Assembly: GCA_004026145.2 (NCBI GenBank)
Contig: CP034994.1
Coordinates: 9,135,025-9,199,024 of the forward strand
Direction of reading: 5' to 3'
From: Takifugu bimaculatus
Lineage: Eukaryota > Chordata > Actinopteri > Tetraodontiformes > Tetraodontidae
Length of the DNA: 64,000 nt
Shown here: one piece after another, positions 1 to 13,835 of the stretch
How the letters are laid out: every line of letters begins with the position of its first letter
Position numbering within the stretch: the first letter of the stretch is position 1
Made by a program: the position numbers and the translations under genes
Notes under the pieces: model-generated
The model's input: the letters and a program-made list of their open reading frames with translations, nothing else
What the model was told of the DNA's origin: nothing
Databases searched by the model: none

Positions 1-3000
1 TCATTAAAGTGCACCTCACATTTCAGGGCTCCGCTAGAATTGGCTCTGAGTGCTTTGACCGAGACAGACGTTAGTAAATGGAGGCGTAACAGAAGTGTGC
101 AGAGTCACGAGGCTAAAATATGTGAGACAGATAGGTGCTGATCCGGGGTCAGTGTTGAAGAGCAGAAGAAGAGAGGGACGAGAGGAAGACCGGGGTCATA
201 CCTGGGCTCCATCCATCTTCATTCACTGGCATTTGTTGAGCTGGAGGCGCGGGGACAGTGAGAGCTGTGAGCCACATCACTGCCATTTCCATTTATTACC
301 CATCATGCCTTTCAACAGAATGGTCATGCAGTCATGCTCTGGCCCCTGGGATGCTAAACGGCCCCTCAGCGGGCAGCACGGACACAGTTGGAGGATGGGA
401 GGGCAGTACCGGGGGGAGGATAAGGGTTTTTAAGCCTGGTGATTGTCAGGGAACACTTTATATCTTTAATTATTCCAGCAGCAAGCCTTGCTCCACAGAC
501 AGTTCTGAAAGGAGAATCTGGCAGAAACTGTCTGTGTTTATTCCACCAATAATTAAACGCCGCTACAGTAAAATAATCGTGTGACAAATTCACAAGTGAT
601 TAGTTGATTAAACATAAAAATACAGTCATGTTCCAATGAGCATTTAGAGCCCGCAATAAACCAAGTGCACCCTGCTTGTTTATTTGCATTTCTTTCTTCA
701 GTTTTTAGCATAATTTATGTTTTTTAAAGCGCTGGGAGAGAAATTCTCCGTCTGTTCAATTTAGTTCTTTGTGTTTTGGACATGAAAGATTCTGCATTAC
801 TGGGTAGAATCTGCTCTGTTTCTGCTGCTGGTTCATATTCTTCCGGGATGTCAGACCTTAACACGTCCACATGCATGATTACATGTTTGGCTGCACGCAC
901 GGTCATTAACTTATCATTACAAAATCTAATATGCCACATCGTGAAGGCATTTTGTTTTCACCGCCGTAGTGGTGACATCGGCAGCGTCTCGCCGGCGGAG
1001 GAAACGGGTTGTGAGAAGAATGCTGACTTCTTGTTACCATTGTTTATACAGCAGACGTACAGCAAAGAATCGCCCGTTTACACATCCAGCAATTACTGAG
1101 AAATCGAGGAGCTGCGTCACCTGACAAATGTAAGTACAATATTTACTCTTTTAGCTCGACGTCCCTCCTTCAAGGATTCTGGCTCTTCAGCTGCTCCAGC
1201 TCCCACAGTGCTCGAGAGCTTGCCTGTGGCGTGCAGGTGTTTTTTTTTAATGGGCAGTGTTTTTTAAAGCTTCTTTTTGCTAGAGAAGGACATCAGAACA
1301 GAGCAGTGGGGCTGAACTGTAAAATGAGGTGATACTCATTATAAAACTCATGAAAACTGAAGAGGGCTGCAGATTCAGGTGACAACGCGACGTGTCAGAC
1401 AGATATGCAAAGTCTGTTAAAATGCTGCAAGCACCACTTAAGGTGCCGTGGCGAGTTTTAACAATATACCCGAACAAGAAAAAAGACATTCTTGCCCGTT
1501 CAATTTGACTTTCATTATCAAGATGGGGAGCTGGAAGTTCTATGTCTGGACAGGCGAAGAGTTGGATTTGGAGAAGTGTCAGTCTCAACACCTTAAATAA
1601 AGAAATAAACAACAAATACAAATTTGATTAGGCCTCAATCTTCTGCGTGTCTCACGTAGCGGAGTCAGTGCGGCTGTTGTCACTAACATCGCTTTAGTAG
1701 TCCTATTTATTTCAGATCATGTTTTCACACAGAAATTCCTGCAAAATGGCCTTTGTTTCTATTCTCTCTTTTGGTTATAAATCAAAAGCAAAAGAGTAAG
1801 AAACACAATCTCACGCTGCTACTTTAGTTAGACCCGAGTGAGCCAATTTCACATTTCATGTCACAAAACTGAAAAGAGACACGAGGAGGGAACAAAATGT
1901 ATACATCTGTATACAAAAGCATCTCCCTCTCTCAGTTCTTTCACCTTGGCTGATAAAATGAATGTTATTCTAATATCTGCTCTGGTGCTTTCTGAATAAT
2001 GGGCAAATATTACTCAAGGTCACAACTCATTTGTCAGGCTTTGAAGAAATGGCGTTGTGCGCTAAGGCTAACGTTCACTTTTATTCTGCTGATAAAACCC
2101 ACAGCAGCTTTATGGGTGCAAGCAGTTAAAAATGGAAGAATAACAGACATTAGCAAGGCAGAGTTATGTAGGAGACAGAGAACGTGGACGGCACAGAGGG
2201 AAGGAAGCGGAACCGGCCATGGGTTCGGGTGAAATTGAGGAAAATCCATCAGCTTATTGCCTCATGATGTTACAACAGAATGCCAGACGTGGCAGGAAGG
2301 AGTGGCTCTGTAGACAAATCACGCTGCCTCTGCCTCCCTGACAGCTTTAGTCACGGTGACGTCCAAAAAGGGGCTGCGGTGATCAAATAGGCGCTGTGAT
2401 GACTTCATCCAAATGTCACACACACGTGATGCTACAAACACCCCGTGTCTCTGTGGGCAAGCGTCATTTGATCCTGAGAGACGGGCTGATGACAGACCAT
2501 AACGTGACAACTAGACACATATCTAAGACAGTGAATGACAAGACCGCTGTCTGAGTCCATCCATTATACATAGAACAATAAAAAGCAGAGGACACCACTA
2601 CTATGTCATGCCTTCCAGCTATATTATTAATCACAGAGCTTTGCACTTTATTGTCATACAGCTGTAAACTATTACTTTGCCATGCCACTGTGTGCTTGCA
2701 GCCCTACAACCCCTGGTCTTAGGTTATTAAATCCTACAGCCCCCAGCATGCATCCCCAGCTAAGATGCTTCCAAGCCTGGCCGAAGACTTTTATCTTCCT
2801 CCCCAGCACAGGCATGGCACCTCCATGATGCTTTCAATTTTCTGCTCTGTGCTTCTGTGTTTTATGGACCTGAGCAAATGTTCCAGACTGACTGGCTGAG
2901 CTGACCTGGACTCATAGTCTGCTGGTGCTTGTGCTATAGACGGCGTAACATCAAGGACACTGGACAATCAGGGGCAGGGCTACGTGGCATCATCAGCGTC

Positions 3001-3389
3001 CACAGACCCAGGGAGACGTCATGTTCCAGACATGTAGTCACACACAAAGAGCGATGATGGAACACAGCAACCGGCGGAGGTGACAGCTGTTTTAGTCCAT
3101 TGTGTGACAGTTCTGTACAAAGCCCGGCCTCTAGATGGGAAAAGGGTGGTTTTCCATGGAGTCTTTGTTTTTGTTCACTTTCTATGTAAATGGATTATGC
3201 AAAGCTGAGAGCAAAATGAAATTCTTCCCTAAACCAGGTTCAAAGGCTGTAATTACCTGGACAGTCACATGGAGATGGAATAAGTAATCAGTGATTTTCT
3301 AAAGTCAGACCCAAACAAAAATGGGCCTGTTTTTATGGTAAACAGGCAATAATAAACGCTGCATCTTTCTCTCTGACTAGGATGTCCTG

Positions 3390-3495
3390 CCGGCCTCTAT
3401 TCATGTATTAATTAAGCTCCATTTAAGCATTAGCTCTAAATGTCTGTTTATTGCTTACATGACTTATCACTGGTGTAATTACTGTGACATCTTAC
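3390..3495. promoter_or_regulatory. Candidate conserved non-coding element
   Basis: AT-rich unique sequence with TTAATTAA at 3408-3415 and other TAAT cores, free of simple repeats. It resembles vertebrate non-coding elements, but no alignment was possible. Confidence 0.22.
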
Positions 3496-3511
3496 ACAAT
3501 ACAATGTGCTC

Positions 3512-3529
3512 TGTGTGTGTGTGTGTGTC
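3512..3529. repeat. (TG)8-9 microsatellite
   Basis: A short TG run ending in CTCTGTG. Confidence 0.93.
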
Positions 3530-6500
3530 TCTGTGTCATAGTAAAATATTAAACACCAGCTGTAGTCTGTGCAACAACCTGGATACTGTTTTTTAATATA
3601 CAGCTTATTTAGCATAAAGAAACGCTATGGAAAAATGGAGGAGAGAGCCAATCTGGAAGCACACATTTCCCATGACCTCCCAATCTTCAGTGGCTCGAAA
3701 CTCGGTATCCAAATAAAACCTCCTCCTAACGCCGCTTTATTCAGGTGTAAATACAAGTTGATGGGATATTAAATCAATAAAAGGGATTTAGAGCAAACCA
3801 TAAACTACAGCCTTGTGATCCTAAAGGAGCGGCTGTCCACAAAAAAAGCCCCCAGTCAGTCTTCCCGGGGCGTGACTTGGGCTGAGCGGTCAGATTGAAT
3901 CCCTCCTCTAACCTGGAATTTTTCCTCAAAATTAAAACTAAATCCCATACAGGGAATGAAACAAGGCTGGGAGAACCTTGCAAGGATCAAAAGGCTACAA
4001 TAGTATGCAGAGGTTTTCCTGTGCAGGGGGAATATGTGAGATGCATTACATCTCCCAACCCTGCACCCATAGCCCACCGCTTAGCTGATCTTTGAAAGAT
4101 ATTGCTTATAAAAGAGATGACTCTAGGCGACGGCCAAGTTCTGTAGTTTTATTACACCTTGGGGCTACAGCGGCCTGTCTTTGGAGAGATAAGGTTGTAC
4201 CCTTTTCATTTTGTATCCTCCGGCTGATATTTTAAGCTGGCTTGTTAAGGGCAGGCGAGCCGAGTGCTGGAACAGAGTTTGATGCATGGCTTTACAACAG
4301 GAGCCGGGCCCATAACGCTCAAAGGCCGATCATTACTGACCTTAATAGCCCAGTCTGCATCTGGGCTTGATTGATCGTGCCTAGCAGGTTGTGAAATGCA
4401 CCATCTGGAAGGAAGGAAGGTGAGATGGGCAAGCGGAGACAAGGGAGGTGGCAGGCAACAGCGGCTCCAGCACGGAAGGAGCAGAAGAAAGGAGGAGAGG
4501 GGAAGGAGAAAAGAAAACACAAACCGAGATAATCTTGTCCTGAAATTGATGGCCATACTGGGAAGCTGTGGAACCTTAACTGCACTAAGAGGCCCAGCAA
4601 GCACCATAAAGAGTGTCTCTGACATAAACAACAACACTTAGCCAGACTAGGTGGATACAATATTCATCTGAGGGGCTTCTGCTCGGTAATTTTTGGTTAC
4701 TTCTTCTGTGTGCTTGGCTAAAGGGAGGGGGATTTTGGAGTGATATGAGCTACAGTATGTGTGGAAATGTGATTTCCAGGGTACATTGGTGTGGATGCAT
4801 GTATGTAACAGGGATGGGGGGGGGTGAGGTCTACAGGCTCCTAGAGTGCTTTATATCACAATATTGCATAATGTATGACCCTGAGCCATAACACTGCTAC
4901 TGTGGATTCACATAACATGTTTGATATTCCGCACAACCGAAGCCAAAACAGCAGGTCACCAAACTGCATAAATGCGTCCTGTCCGACAAACATGTTTTAG
5001 AATAAGATTAATGTAACAACCTGATTTGTCTTAAACAGGATATGGTGGATATCTGCCACCGCATTCAAAAACAAACCGTTTGAAGCAAATAAAGATTTTA
5101 GCGGGAGGTCATTTATATAGAAATGTCACCAAAACAACGTGGCAGAGGCCCGCGTAAATCCATCCGTCTTCTTTACGGCCGCGCAATGAAAACTTTTACT
5201 GTGGAATTTCACGTCACATGATTTCCTGTCAATGGAAGATGAGGACGTGGGTCAACCCGGTGCTGTCAGTCACTGCCAGCTCCATCACTCATCTGTTTCC
5301 ATCCATCACACATTTACTGCTGTTTGTTTTTCTGCCACGAGCGAAGTCACATGTGCTGATGTCTCAGGGACGACAGACAAGAACTGCACTAATAAAAATA
5401 TCCTTACAGTCTTGGTCACTGTGTGGCGTTAACATTTGCCATAAAAGATACATCCCTATTAAAGGGAGACTTGGATTTTCTTAAAATTTACCTATATAAA
5501 TATAAGAGCGTGTACAATAATCGATGCAAGGAACTGCCTTATATTTTCACTTGATCAAGCAGGATATTTTTATCAGTGCACTCAGTCCATTCATGTGCGA
5601 TGAAATTTTACTTCTGCGAGTATTCAAGTTGGCAGAACACTGCTGAGCAGCCCTTTCGTGTCAGCGTAGGCTCCCGAGAGAGCGCCGTGCTCATGTTCTC
5701 CATTACCATACTCTCCTCTCAGTCAGTCACTGATGGTAGCTACAGCTGTGTGAACTAATGTATATCTGGCCGGGCAAAAAGACTCCAACAGACTCCTTTT
5801 TGCACTTGATTTGGCCAATTATTGGGTTTGCTAAGTTAAGTGAGCTATCTGACTGAAGCCAGTCACCGTAAATTCAAACTAGGTTATAATTCAGTGTTGC
5901 TTTAGGCTTTTTGGTGTGCAGATGCTCATATATCTGCATGTGGCAGGCAGCAGTGCAGTGCATAATACTGTGTATTTAAAAACCATATGGATGAGGGGTT
6001 CTGAGAGGGATCCACATCTGGGATTAGGGAAGCAAAATTTAAGGTTGAAAAAATGATGTGTGGCATCTATATGCAGTGTTGTGGGGCCTAATACCTGCAC
6101 GTGTGCTGCACTTCTTTTGTGTCGGCTCACTTCTTTATGCTTGTGTGTGTGTTTTCATGAGCGTGAGCGCGTGTGAAAGGGGGAAAGAGATGACAGGGAG
6201 CCAGGTGGAGTCTCCTGTCGCTGACTCAACACCTTTCTCATTTTATTATCAAATCACCCGTGACAAACAGCTCTGGCAATCGGCAAAGGTGAGGCCGGCA
6301 GGAAAAGAGCTGTGATGAAAGCGGAGGGGGTCACCTCGATGCGGAAAACACCCCATCATTAATGCAACTTGTGCGTCTCACTTCAAAAGTCACCCTTACA
6401 TGACGCAGTCATCCGTGTGTCATTTTCAGATATGGCGTGGGGGCATCGCTGCAGACCCCCGCATCACAAGAAACGCTGCTACACCTGAGCGGCGGAAAAA

Positions 6501-7932
6501 AGAAAATGTTGGGTGACAACACAATCAATACAGTCTGTGACTTATGAAGCAATGTGTTCTGGGAAAGCAAGTCGACCATGATAATGAAAAATAATTCAAA
6601 GAAGTCAAAATGTGTCCATTACCAAGTGATGATGCAATTATAACAGCTGCCGCTATACTGAATCCCGGCTTAAAGGTAAAGCTGACTGGCTTTTGGAAAT
6701 CCTGCCATTGTTTAGTTGTGCGGAAGATTATTTTGACCAGCAGATGTTTGGACCACCGTGTGGTTAGAGGGTAGTGCTACCTCTCTTTGATGAGAAATGC
6801 CAAAGCCCTTTTGCGGCTATGTGAGGGAGCGCAGATTAGCCTGATTGACGGCTATAAGATGCTAAGGACGGAGCTTGAAGCGCAGCAAGCCAAGGCGTTG
6901 GAGTGGAATGGAGTTCATTCATGAGTTACGAGTCTGTTTCAGTGATGTAGTAAAAGAGGAATAAATCCTCCAAACAGCCTGTGCACAAAACACAACCTCG
7001 GGCTTGTGATGGAGCCTCATACAAGACAACAGGCATAAGACTGAGACACTGGCGGCTGACACATATTCAGTATGCTAGAAGATGTAGCCACAAATCAACA
7101 GCAGATATAGTAAACAGCAGAAAACACACATCAAACTGCCACGCCACTTCAAACTATGTTTTTTCTACAGACAAAGAGTAGCCCTGAGGACTGTCACACT
7201 CTCCTTTGTCAAGTTTATTTTTCAAGGAGATCTGCCCTGCTTAAGAGGCAGAGGGAGCATGTGTTAAGTCCTGAATAGACATGATGACATAAATACCAAC
7301 ACAGCCAAGTGCTCTTTATGTCCTCGCAGGGACCCGGGCCTTCAAGGACAAATGACCATCCCTGAGTCCCTGTTCTTAAAGAGGCCAGTTTTAGGTTAAG
7401 AGGACCCCACTTCACCACCTTGCTGCCTTTACAAAGTCAAACATCTTCTCTCATGAGAAACCAGAGGAGGGCTACATTTTTAGCTTGGGATAACCCACTT
7501 TACGTACAGTATCATGTCATTATACTTGAAAATATGACATGGAATTAACTGGCTTAGAAAGGGGGATTTGAATGCATATTAATCTGGATTTAAAATCTCT
7601 TTAGTTTTGGGTGACAGTAAAGGATGTTCTCTCCTCTCGTATTTATTATCATCCTGGACAGAGCAGAAGCCCCCAGTGGAGACCAAGTGTTAAGGATTAA
7701 CATGTCATCGCAGAAGGGGGGGACAGACATTTTGACAGCTACGCTCATGAGCCCAGGCTTCATCTAACACCTGCCTCACACCTCCTGCCCAGAGATGCGA
7801 GTGTTCCGATGCAGCGTGAGGCTCGGCGCCGTTCCTGCGCCGGCGCTTACACCTGTCCCACCTCTGCATCAACACAGCACAGCGGGGACGGCCGAGAGGA
7901 GCCAAGGACCCGAAACGTTTGGGCAGGGGTGC

Positions 7933-7949
7933 AAAAAAAAAAAAAAAAA
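7933..7949. repeat. Poly-A run (17)
   Basis: Seventeen A. There is no polyadenylation signal in the preceding 40 bases and no target-site duplication seen, so a retroposed tail is not supported. Confidence 0.93.
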
Positions 7950-8892
7950 TGAAATCAATGGAAATTTCCTGTGGAGGAAGCTGGGATGGAGTAATGGCAA
8001 CGCCTGATCACGCTTAGCGGCGCGCTGCTATCGAGGTAACATTGATGCATGGTGTGACCTTACTTGTAATGCCAGCCTTAATCTTCCCAAGTGGAATAAA
8101 TGAAGTGGTGCCGCTGCGGACGTGTCAGCAGACTTATAAAGACAAATCCGCCGCCGCTCTGAGCTGTGTACGCGTATTCATAAAAGTCAAAGAGACGTCT
8201 CAACGGCGTGGAAGGCCCAGCAATGGCGTCACCCCGTTGTATCCCAGCCTGTGTAATGTTTCACTCTTTATTTGAAAATGTTCGGTGTAAAATGTTGCTG
8301 GCGTGTCTCTGACTGGGGGGGTTTGTACGCAAGTAAAATAGTTATTTACCCAGCGTGCCCGCCTCAACTTAAAAATGATCAATAAAGCGGTAAGTGTCTC
8401 CAGTGGAGGTTTTTTGTGTGAGCATTTGAAAGTGATTTATAAGGACAGCAGTTGAACCTTGAGACAAACTGCTTTATTGCAAATCTCAGGGTGCTGACAC
8501 TAACACAACTTGTCATAACCGCTCATTGCAGTTTAATGACGGATGTCCTGACAAACAGTGTTTTCTCCTGGATAGCCGATTGCCTGTCAAGTTAGCTGCA
8601 GTCAATTCATATTGGGCCGGCTTTATTGGCATGTAGTTCAGGTGGAGGGCTGTCATTGATCAATGTGTGTTTAGCTGGTTTGTTTTGACGCAGCGGGAAC
8701 GAGCCGGGCTGACAACAGTGAATAGATGTTGGGCTGACAGTGGACATATGGATGCTGGCTGTTGAGACACTCCTGGGGAGTGGTGATGGGACGGGGGTGT
8801 GTCTTAGGTGCCAACATTCTGATGTCCGCTATGAGGCCTGGTCCTGAGCCTGCTCCCTGCCTGCCCCCTGTCCGGTCCTCACTCTGACATGG

Positions 8893-8950
8893 CCGTGATT
8901 AATGCCCTCGGCAAAGCTGATGATTATAATGATCATAATTAATCAAGGGT
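8893..8950. promoter_or_regulatory. Candidate conserved non-coding element
   Basis: Clustered GATTAAT, GATTATAATGATCATAATTAAT-type homeodomain cores in about 55 bases, set in GC-richer sequence. Confidence 0.22.
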
Positions 8951-9018
8951 TCTTCCTGCACCTCTAGGAGCCCAGGTGACCTGGAAAAGACACCTAGCCC
9001 TCTTTTCCCTCCGTTCTG

Positions 9019-9055
9019 TTTCCTCTCCTCCTCCTTCCTCCCTTCTTCCTCCCTT
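9019..9055. repeat. 37-nt pure polypyrimidine tract
   Basis: CT-only sequence with CTC and TTCC units. The plus strand is pyrimidine, so it would be purine in the camta1 transcript. Confidence 0.9.
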
Positions 9056-11635
9056 GTCTCGCTGACAGGCCTGCACCACGGCCCGGCACAAAGAGCCATG
9101 CATTATCCTGCCATCACCACTTCTATTTATAACACACCGTCTATCACCATCACTTACTCTCCTCCACCCGCCTTTCCTCTGCCCGCCTCTCTAAAGTGGA
9201 GTTTTCGTAAAGCTGCCCCATTATTCCTGGTGGAACAAGGCTGCCCATGTAAATGGCTTGAAGTCAAAGGAGCAGCCTTGGTGACAGTGAGGAACGAACA
9301 TCATCATTTTTTAGACATAGACAGAGACAACGTCCAAAACAAAAGCCTGCCTCTCCCACTGCCTGAGGCCTGGCAGGATCCCCCCCCCTCCTCTCTGTAG
9401 TGTATTCCTGAGGTCTGAGAGAGAGGATTTCAGTGAGGAGACTGTCTCTCACAGAGATCTCCAATATATGCAGCCTCAGAATGATATTTTAAATTCCTAG
9501 GCGGCTGCCAGGTAACAGTAGCCTGAAGCAACGGAAAGTTGTTTTTTTTCCCCTCACCTTTTCTTTATTTCCCCTGGTGATAAGGATACAAAGCTCTTTT
9601 TGCTCAGCTGAATTGTATGTGCCAGGCATGTGTTCAAAACACATCCCTCCTTCCCAAACTACTCAAACTGCACATTACACACTGCAGCTTGTCACACTTT
9701 TTATGTTTTTCCTCTCTTATCACATTCTGTCCAGCAGTACCAAGGACACAAATCCAGGTGCTCACATTGCTCAAACATGACATTTTTCACTGAGCCCACC
9801 CTGAGAAACAGATTTCAGTGTCACCCATAATAACACTGTGCTATTTGTTGCTTTCTATACAAATATCCCTCCGCGGCCGCCTGCCTAATTGAGTATGTGG
9901 GATCAATTCTCCTGCCCTCCTCCTCACCCGGAGCTTTGTCAGAGTTAAACTTTTAGATTTAAACCAGCCTACTACACATTCTAACCTGCTGCCTCTGGGT
10001 TCACTCTAACATTCATCTTTGACAACATTAATCTTCTCACCTGCCGGGAACGGTTCCTCGGAAACTTTTAGAATTCCAGGGTTGTTTAACTTTGAGACTG
10101 TGTCTGCAGATGGCAGATGAGAGCTACGGACCCCCATGGTTTGGGTCATGATGACTGTCGTAACACACAGGGAAACAGATGTTATTTTCATTACAGGATG
10201 AATTTAATAGGAATATAAGGTATTTCCTGCTGCTCCTTTTCTCCTGGAATAGTCACCTTGAGTTCTGGCATGGTTTTCTGTCTGTTTTTAGGGCTTTCCT
10301 GGACCTCTTTGGTGCTTGCCTAATTCCCGTATACATCTATGCCACCCACAGTGGATCCGGCTATAGAAATCCTGCTCGACCCACACGTGCAGTAGGAACA
10401 AAAGAAGACCTACATTTGCCCCCATACTAACCAGGTGGCCTACATTTCCCATCCACCCAAGATACAGTCTCCTCTCACATGGTGGTTCTCATGCATTAAA
10501 AATGACTCAAAAGGCACTCCTGCCATATCCAGATATTAAAACAAACAGATGAATACATGGTACATTGCCTGCTATTGTCATTACCTTCATCTCTGAGGCT
10601 CTGCTGATTCACTAAACACAGACTGTATGTACTAAAACTCACAATAGATTGGACTCCATTCAAGCCCGAAGTGCATTCTGATGGTTTACAGCGTCGTTTC
10701 TCTCTGTAAGTGCCATAATGCTTTATGATCTGACTCCAATTCTGTTTTGACACCATGAAATGGAACTTTTCTTCTCATCATTGGTGACATACAAACCTTA
10801 TTTTCTCCTTATGCACCCAGTCACAACACCTGTGGAAAGGTTCTATGTGCCCACTCTTAAAGAAATAAAAGGCTTCTGTATTCAGTATTCCAAGCTCATA
10901 TTAGCTCATTATTTTGTCAAGGTTAAATATCTATTTGTCTCATTGATTGACATCTGTATTGCGCAATGTATCCCAATTCCAAGAGCAATTCTTCAGCTCA
11001 CAACACGGAATTTTGAGGTGCAGTCACAAGAAAATGAGTAGAGTTAAGGTAAAAGGGAGATAAAGAGAGAGTCAAATGGAGACAGTCTCCGTAGGCAGGT
11101 AGGCAGCAGTTTCTGGCTACAGAGCAGTCATTTTCCATCTTTAGGGCCAAAGTGAAGAGCCTGGAGGCGCTGACGACACTCCTGCACTGCCAAGTCTGTG
11201 TCTAAGACAGTCTGAAATAAAGGCTTCTTATCACAAAAAATACAGCTTGTCTCCAACGATGCTGCTGATAACCTTGCACTCGTGCCGAACATCATCTCCC
11301 CTCAGGAAGCTGAGGGCAGGCAGGATCTATTGACAGAAATGTTTTCAGATTATTTTCTCATGACTAAATCGATACACAGATGGGCTCTATCTTCGGACTG
11401 GAGTTGGGGTGGAGGCACAGTGAAGGTCAAGCAGTTAGCCCTATTAAAAAGGTGGCCAGGCACATCATTTGGCAGCACTTCTGTACCTCCTCCTGCATGG
11501 CACAGACATAGCAACCTTGAGGAGTTGATTAGTGGTGGAGACGGCTCCCACGACTTCAGAGACCCTCGCCTCATAAAATCTCCGCATCAGAACACGGGAT
11601 CCTCAGAGGGGGAACTGGAGGGAATTCAAGGCAGG

Positions 11636-11648
11636 AAAAAAAAAAAAA
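11636..11648. repeat. Poly-A run (13)
   Basis: Thirteen A within AAGGCAGG...TCTTGCCTGCC; the flanks CAGG and CCTG pair weakly. Confidence 0.9.
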
Positions 11649-13734
11649 TCTTGCCTGCCTCATCTTTTACAGGACAAATTAAAACCACAGCGGAACAAGT
11701 CATAAAAAAGGAAATAATGAATTCAATTATACTTTTTAGTGTTTAGGAGCTACTGGTGAGATGTGCTGAGTGGGCAATGTGAGAGGCGTGCACAGCAGCG
11801 GGCACAGACTGATGACTATGTTGGTGGCGCTGCGCTTTGCTAAGGGCTGTGTGTGTGTGCTGACTGCATGTCTGCATGCCCCCAGGAGCAGTTTAGACCT
11901 CAACAGGGCCTTCATTAGCAAATGAATGACTCTTAATTGGTCTGGCAAATACACAGGATGCTTGTTGATTATAGGCAGTGTATTTTTTTCCAGCTATTGC
12001 TTGTACTGGCACAGGCGGACCAATACAGAAAGTCTACACACAGCAAGATCCAGCGGCAGGGCAGGGAGACGCACTTTAGTGCAGCCAATGCTGACAATAA
12101 CTGTCATGTCATCAGAATGACAGACAATTCAAAGCTTTGCTGCGCCAGGTTCAAAAGCAGGGCTTCAGCTGTCAACAAAGGCCTGTGACATAGAATTCTG
12201 GGCCATATTGTGTCCTTTCTTTCCACACTCCTCTCCCTCCATGTCCCTCAACCTCCCACCACCTATTTTTCACTCTTTTTCAATCCACTCCAGCTCGTCC
12301 CCTGGCATTGCTAACACCTCAGCAGGGGGGGGAGAATCACAGACAAGAGTCCTGGTGTCCTAGATTCAGCAGTACTGGTGAGAGCACGGCACATACTGGG
12401 CTGTCGTTCTAGCTGCCACATTCTTTAAGATTGAAGAGTCTGAGCAGCCACATTTCTCACTTCAGCAGCAGGGCTGGGTGGCTGGAGATTGTTCCTGTAT
12501 TACCCATTATCAATTCTATCATCGCGTCCTTTTAAGCTATGATCTACGAATGTAGAGTTAGAAACAAGCAGAAAAGGAAAACACACCAAAAAACAAACAA
12601 AAATATAGATTTTTTCATTTAATGTAATTTTACGAACCAATGAAGGGAGAAAAAAAGAATTGGGAGTTGGGATGGAAAGAAGTCAGAAAGAAAAATTGCA
12701 AATGATATCTGAGGAAAGTCATTGTCGTCTCTCTGCTTCCGTGCCCCTGGTCCCATTCAGCCACTGCCAGTCTGCCAATTACAGCCCTGATTAAAACCGA
12801 CAAAGTGTCTCTAAATGAAGAAAGAGCTGTTGGAGGTCTAAACCGCTGAAGCCTGTCAATTACACCGCCAGAGGAAAGCGGTGAGGGAAGCGCAAGAGGG
12901 TATAGCAATGACACGCAAAGCAGGGGGCACGGATGAATATAAGATCGCTCATTTGATGCTCTATGACTCCCTATGGTCCTCCTGAAGGATAACCTATAAT
13001 GTCTGAGGAGGAATTTGACGTCCGGATTAGCTGAGTTTTTACTGCATAAACTCACTTTGCTGGTGTGGTTGAGATTTTTGGCCTTGAAAATAACATATAC
13101 CATTCTTTATAAAACGGGTTATGGACTCAGATGTCAGAACTAACATGGTGTCCTTTTTGTTACCGCTTGTGTGTTGTAAGTCATAGAAGGCCCTCGCTGA
13201 TAAGCTCCACAGAAAAGCCCTCAATCCCAGATAAACCACCCATGGTGTACATGAGTTGCTAAAATATGATGGTATTCGTAAGGTCATAAATCTTGCTTTA
13301 GCGGGGAGGGGAGAGAGAGAAAAAGCCATAGTCTCTGCTGCATCGTTACAGCAGCATCCCCGCGGCCCATTCCACCTCCATTTAAGCTAAATGTCAACTT
13401 TTCAGCTCTTTTTTCCCCACCTTTTTGCTTCCCGTGGTTGCCATTTGTTTTAACACTGGGGAGGAAAGCAAGAAAATAAGTCAACGGGAAGAAAAGTGCA
13501 AAGCGTTTGTAGCCAGCTGTTTTCAATGTGTTCCGCCGATCGCCGAGCCCTCCATCGTGAGCGTGGGAGAAAATACCAGTGGACAATAAAGCTAGATCTA
13601 AAAATGGATCCTTGATTCATCTGAATGTGTGATCAAAGAGCCAATAATAGGAGTGATGAGGGTCGCTATGGGAGAGAACAACGTCTTGTACCTGAACACA
13701 GAGAACGCTCCCACGTTCAGCCACAACTGTCACA

Positions 13735-13835
13735 GCCTAATATGTACTTCATAAATGTTATTATTATTTAGGCATTAATCATCATTAAGGAGACTAATGA
13801 TATTCCTTCAGTTTAATTAAACTGGAATGAGTTTT
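13735..13835. promoter_or_regulatory. Candidate conserved non-coding element
   Basis: AT-rich block with ATTATTATT, CATTAATCATCATTAAGG and TTTAATTAAAC, repeat-free apart from the short ATT run. Confidence 0.22.

Noticed and set aside
7933..7949. A17 run as a possible retrotransposon tail
   Set aside because: No element body, internal promoter boxes or target-site duplication could be recognised around it.
11282..11746. 154-codon plus-strand ORF
   Set aside because: No domain, contains a poly-lysine run from the A13 tract, and no splice or promoter context.
12630..13103. 157-codon minus-strand ORF
   Set aside because: Same strand as camta1 but no CAMTA or other family resemblance; Ser/Phe/Leu-rich low-complexity product of pyrimidine-rich sequence.
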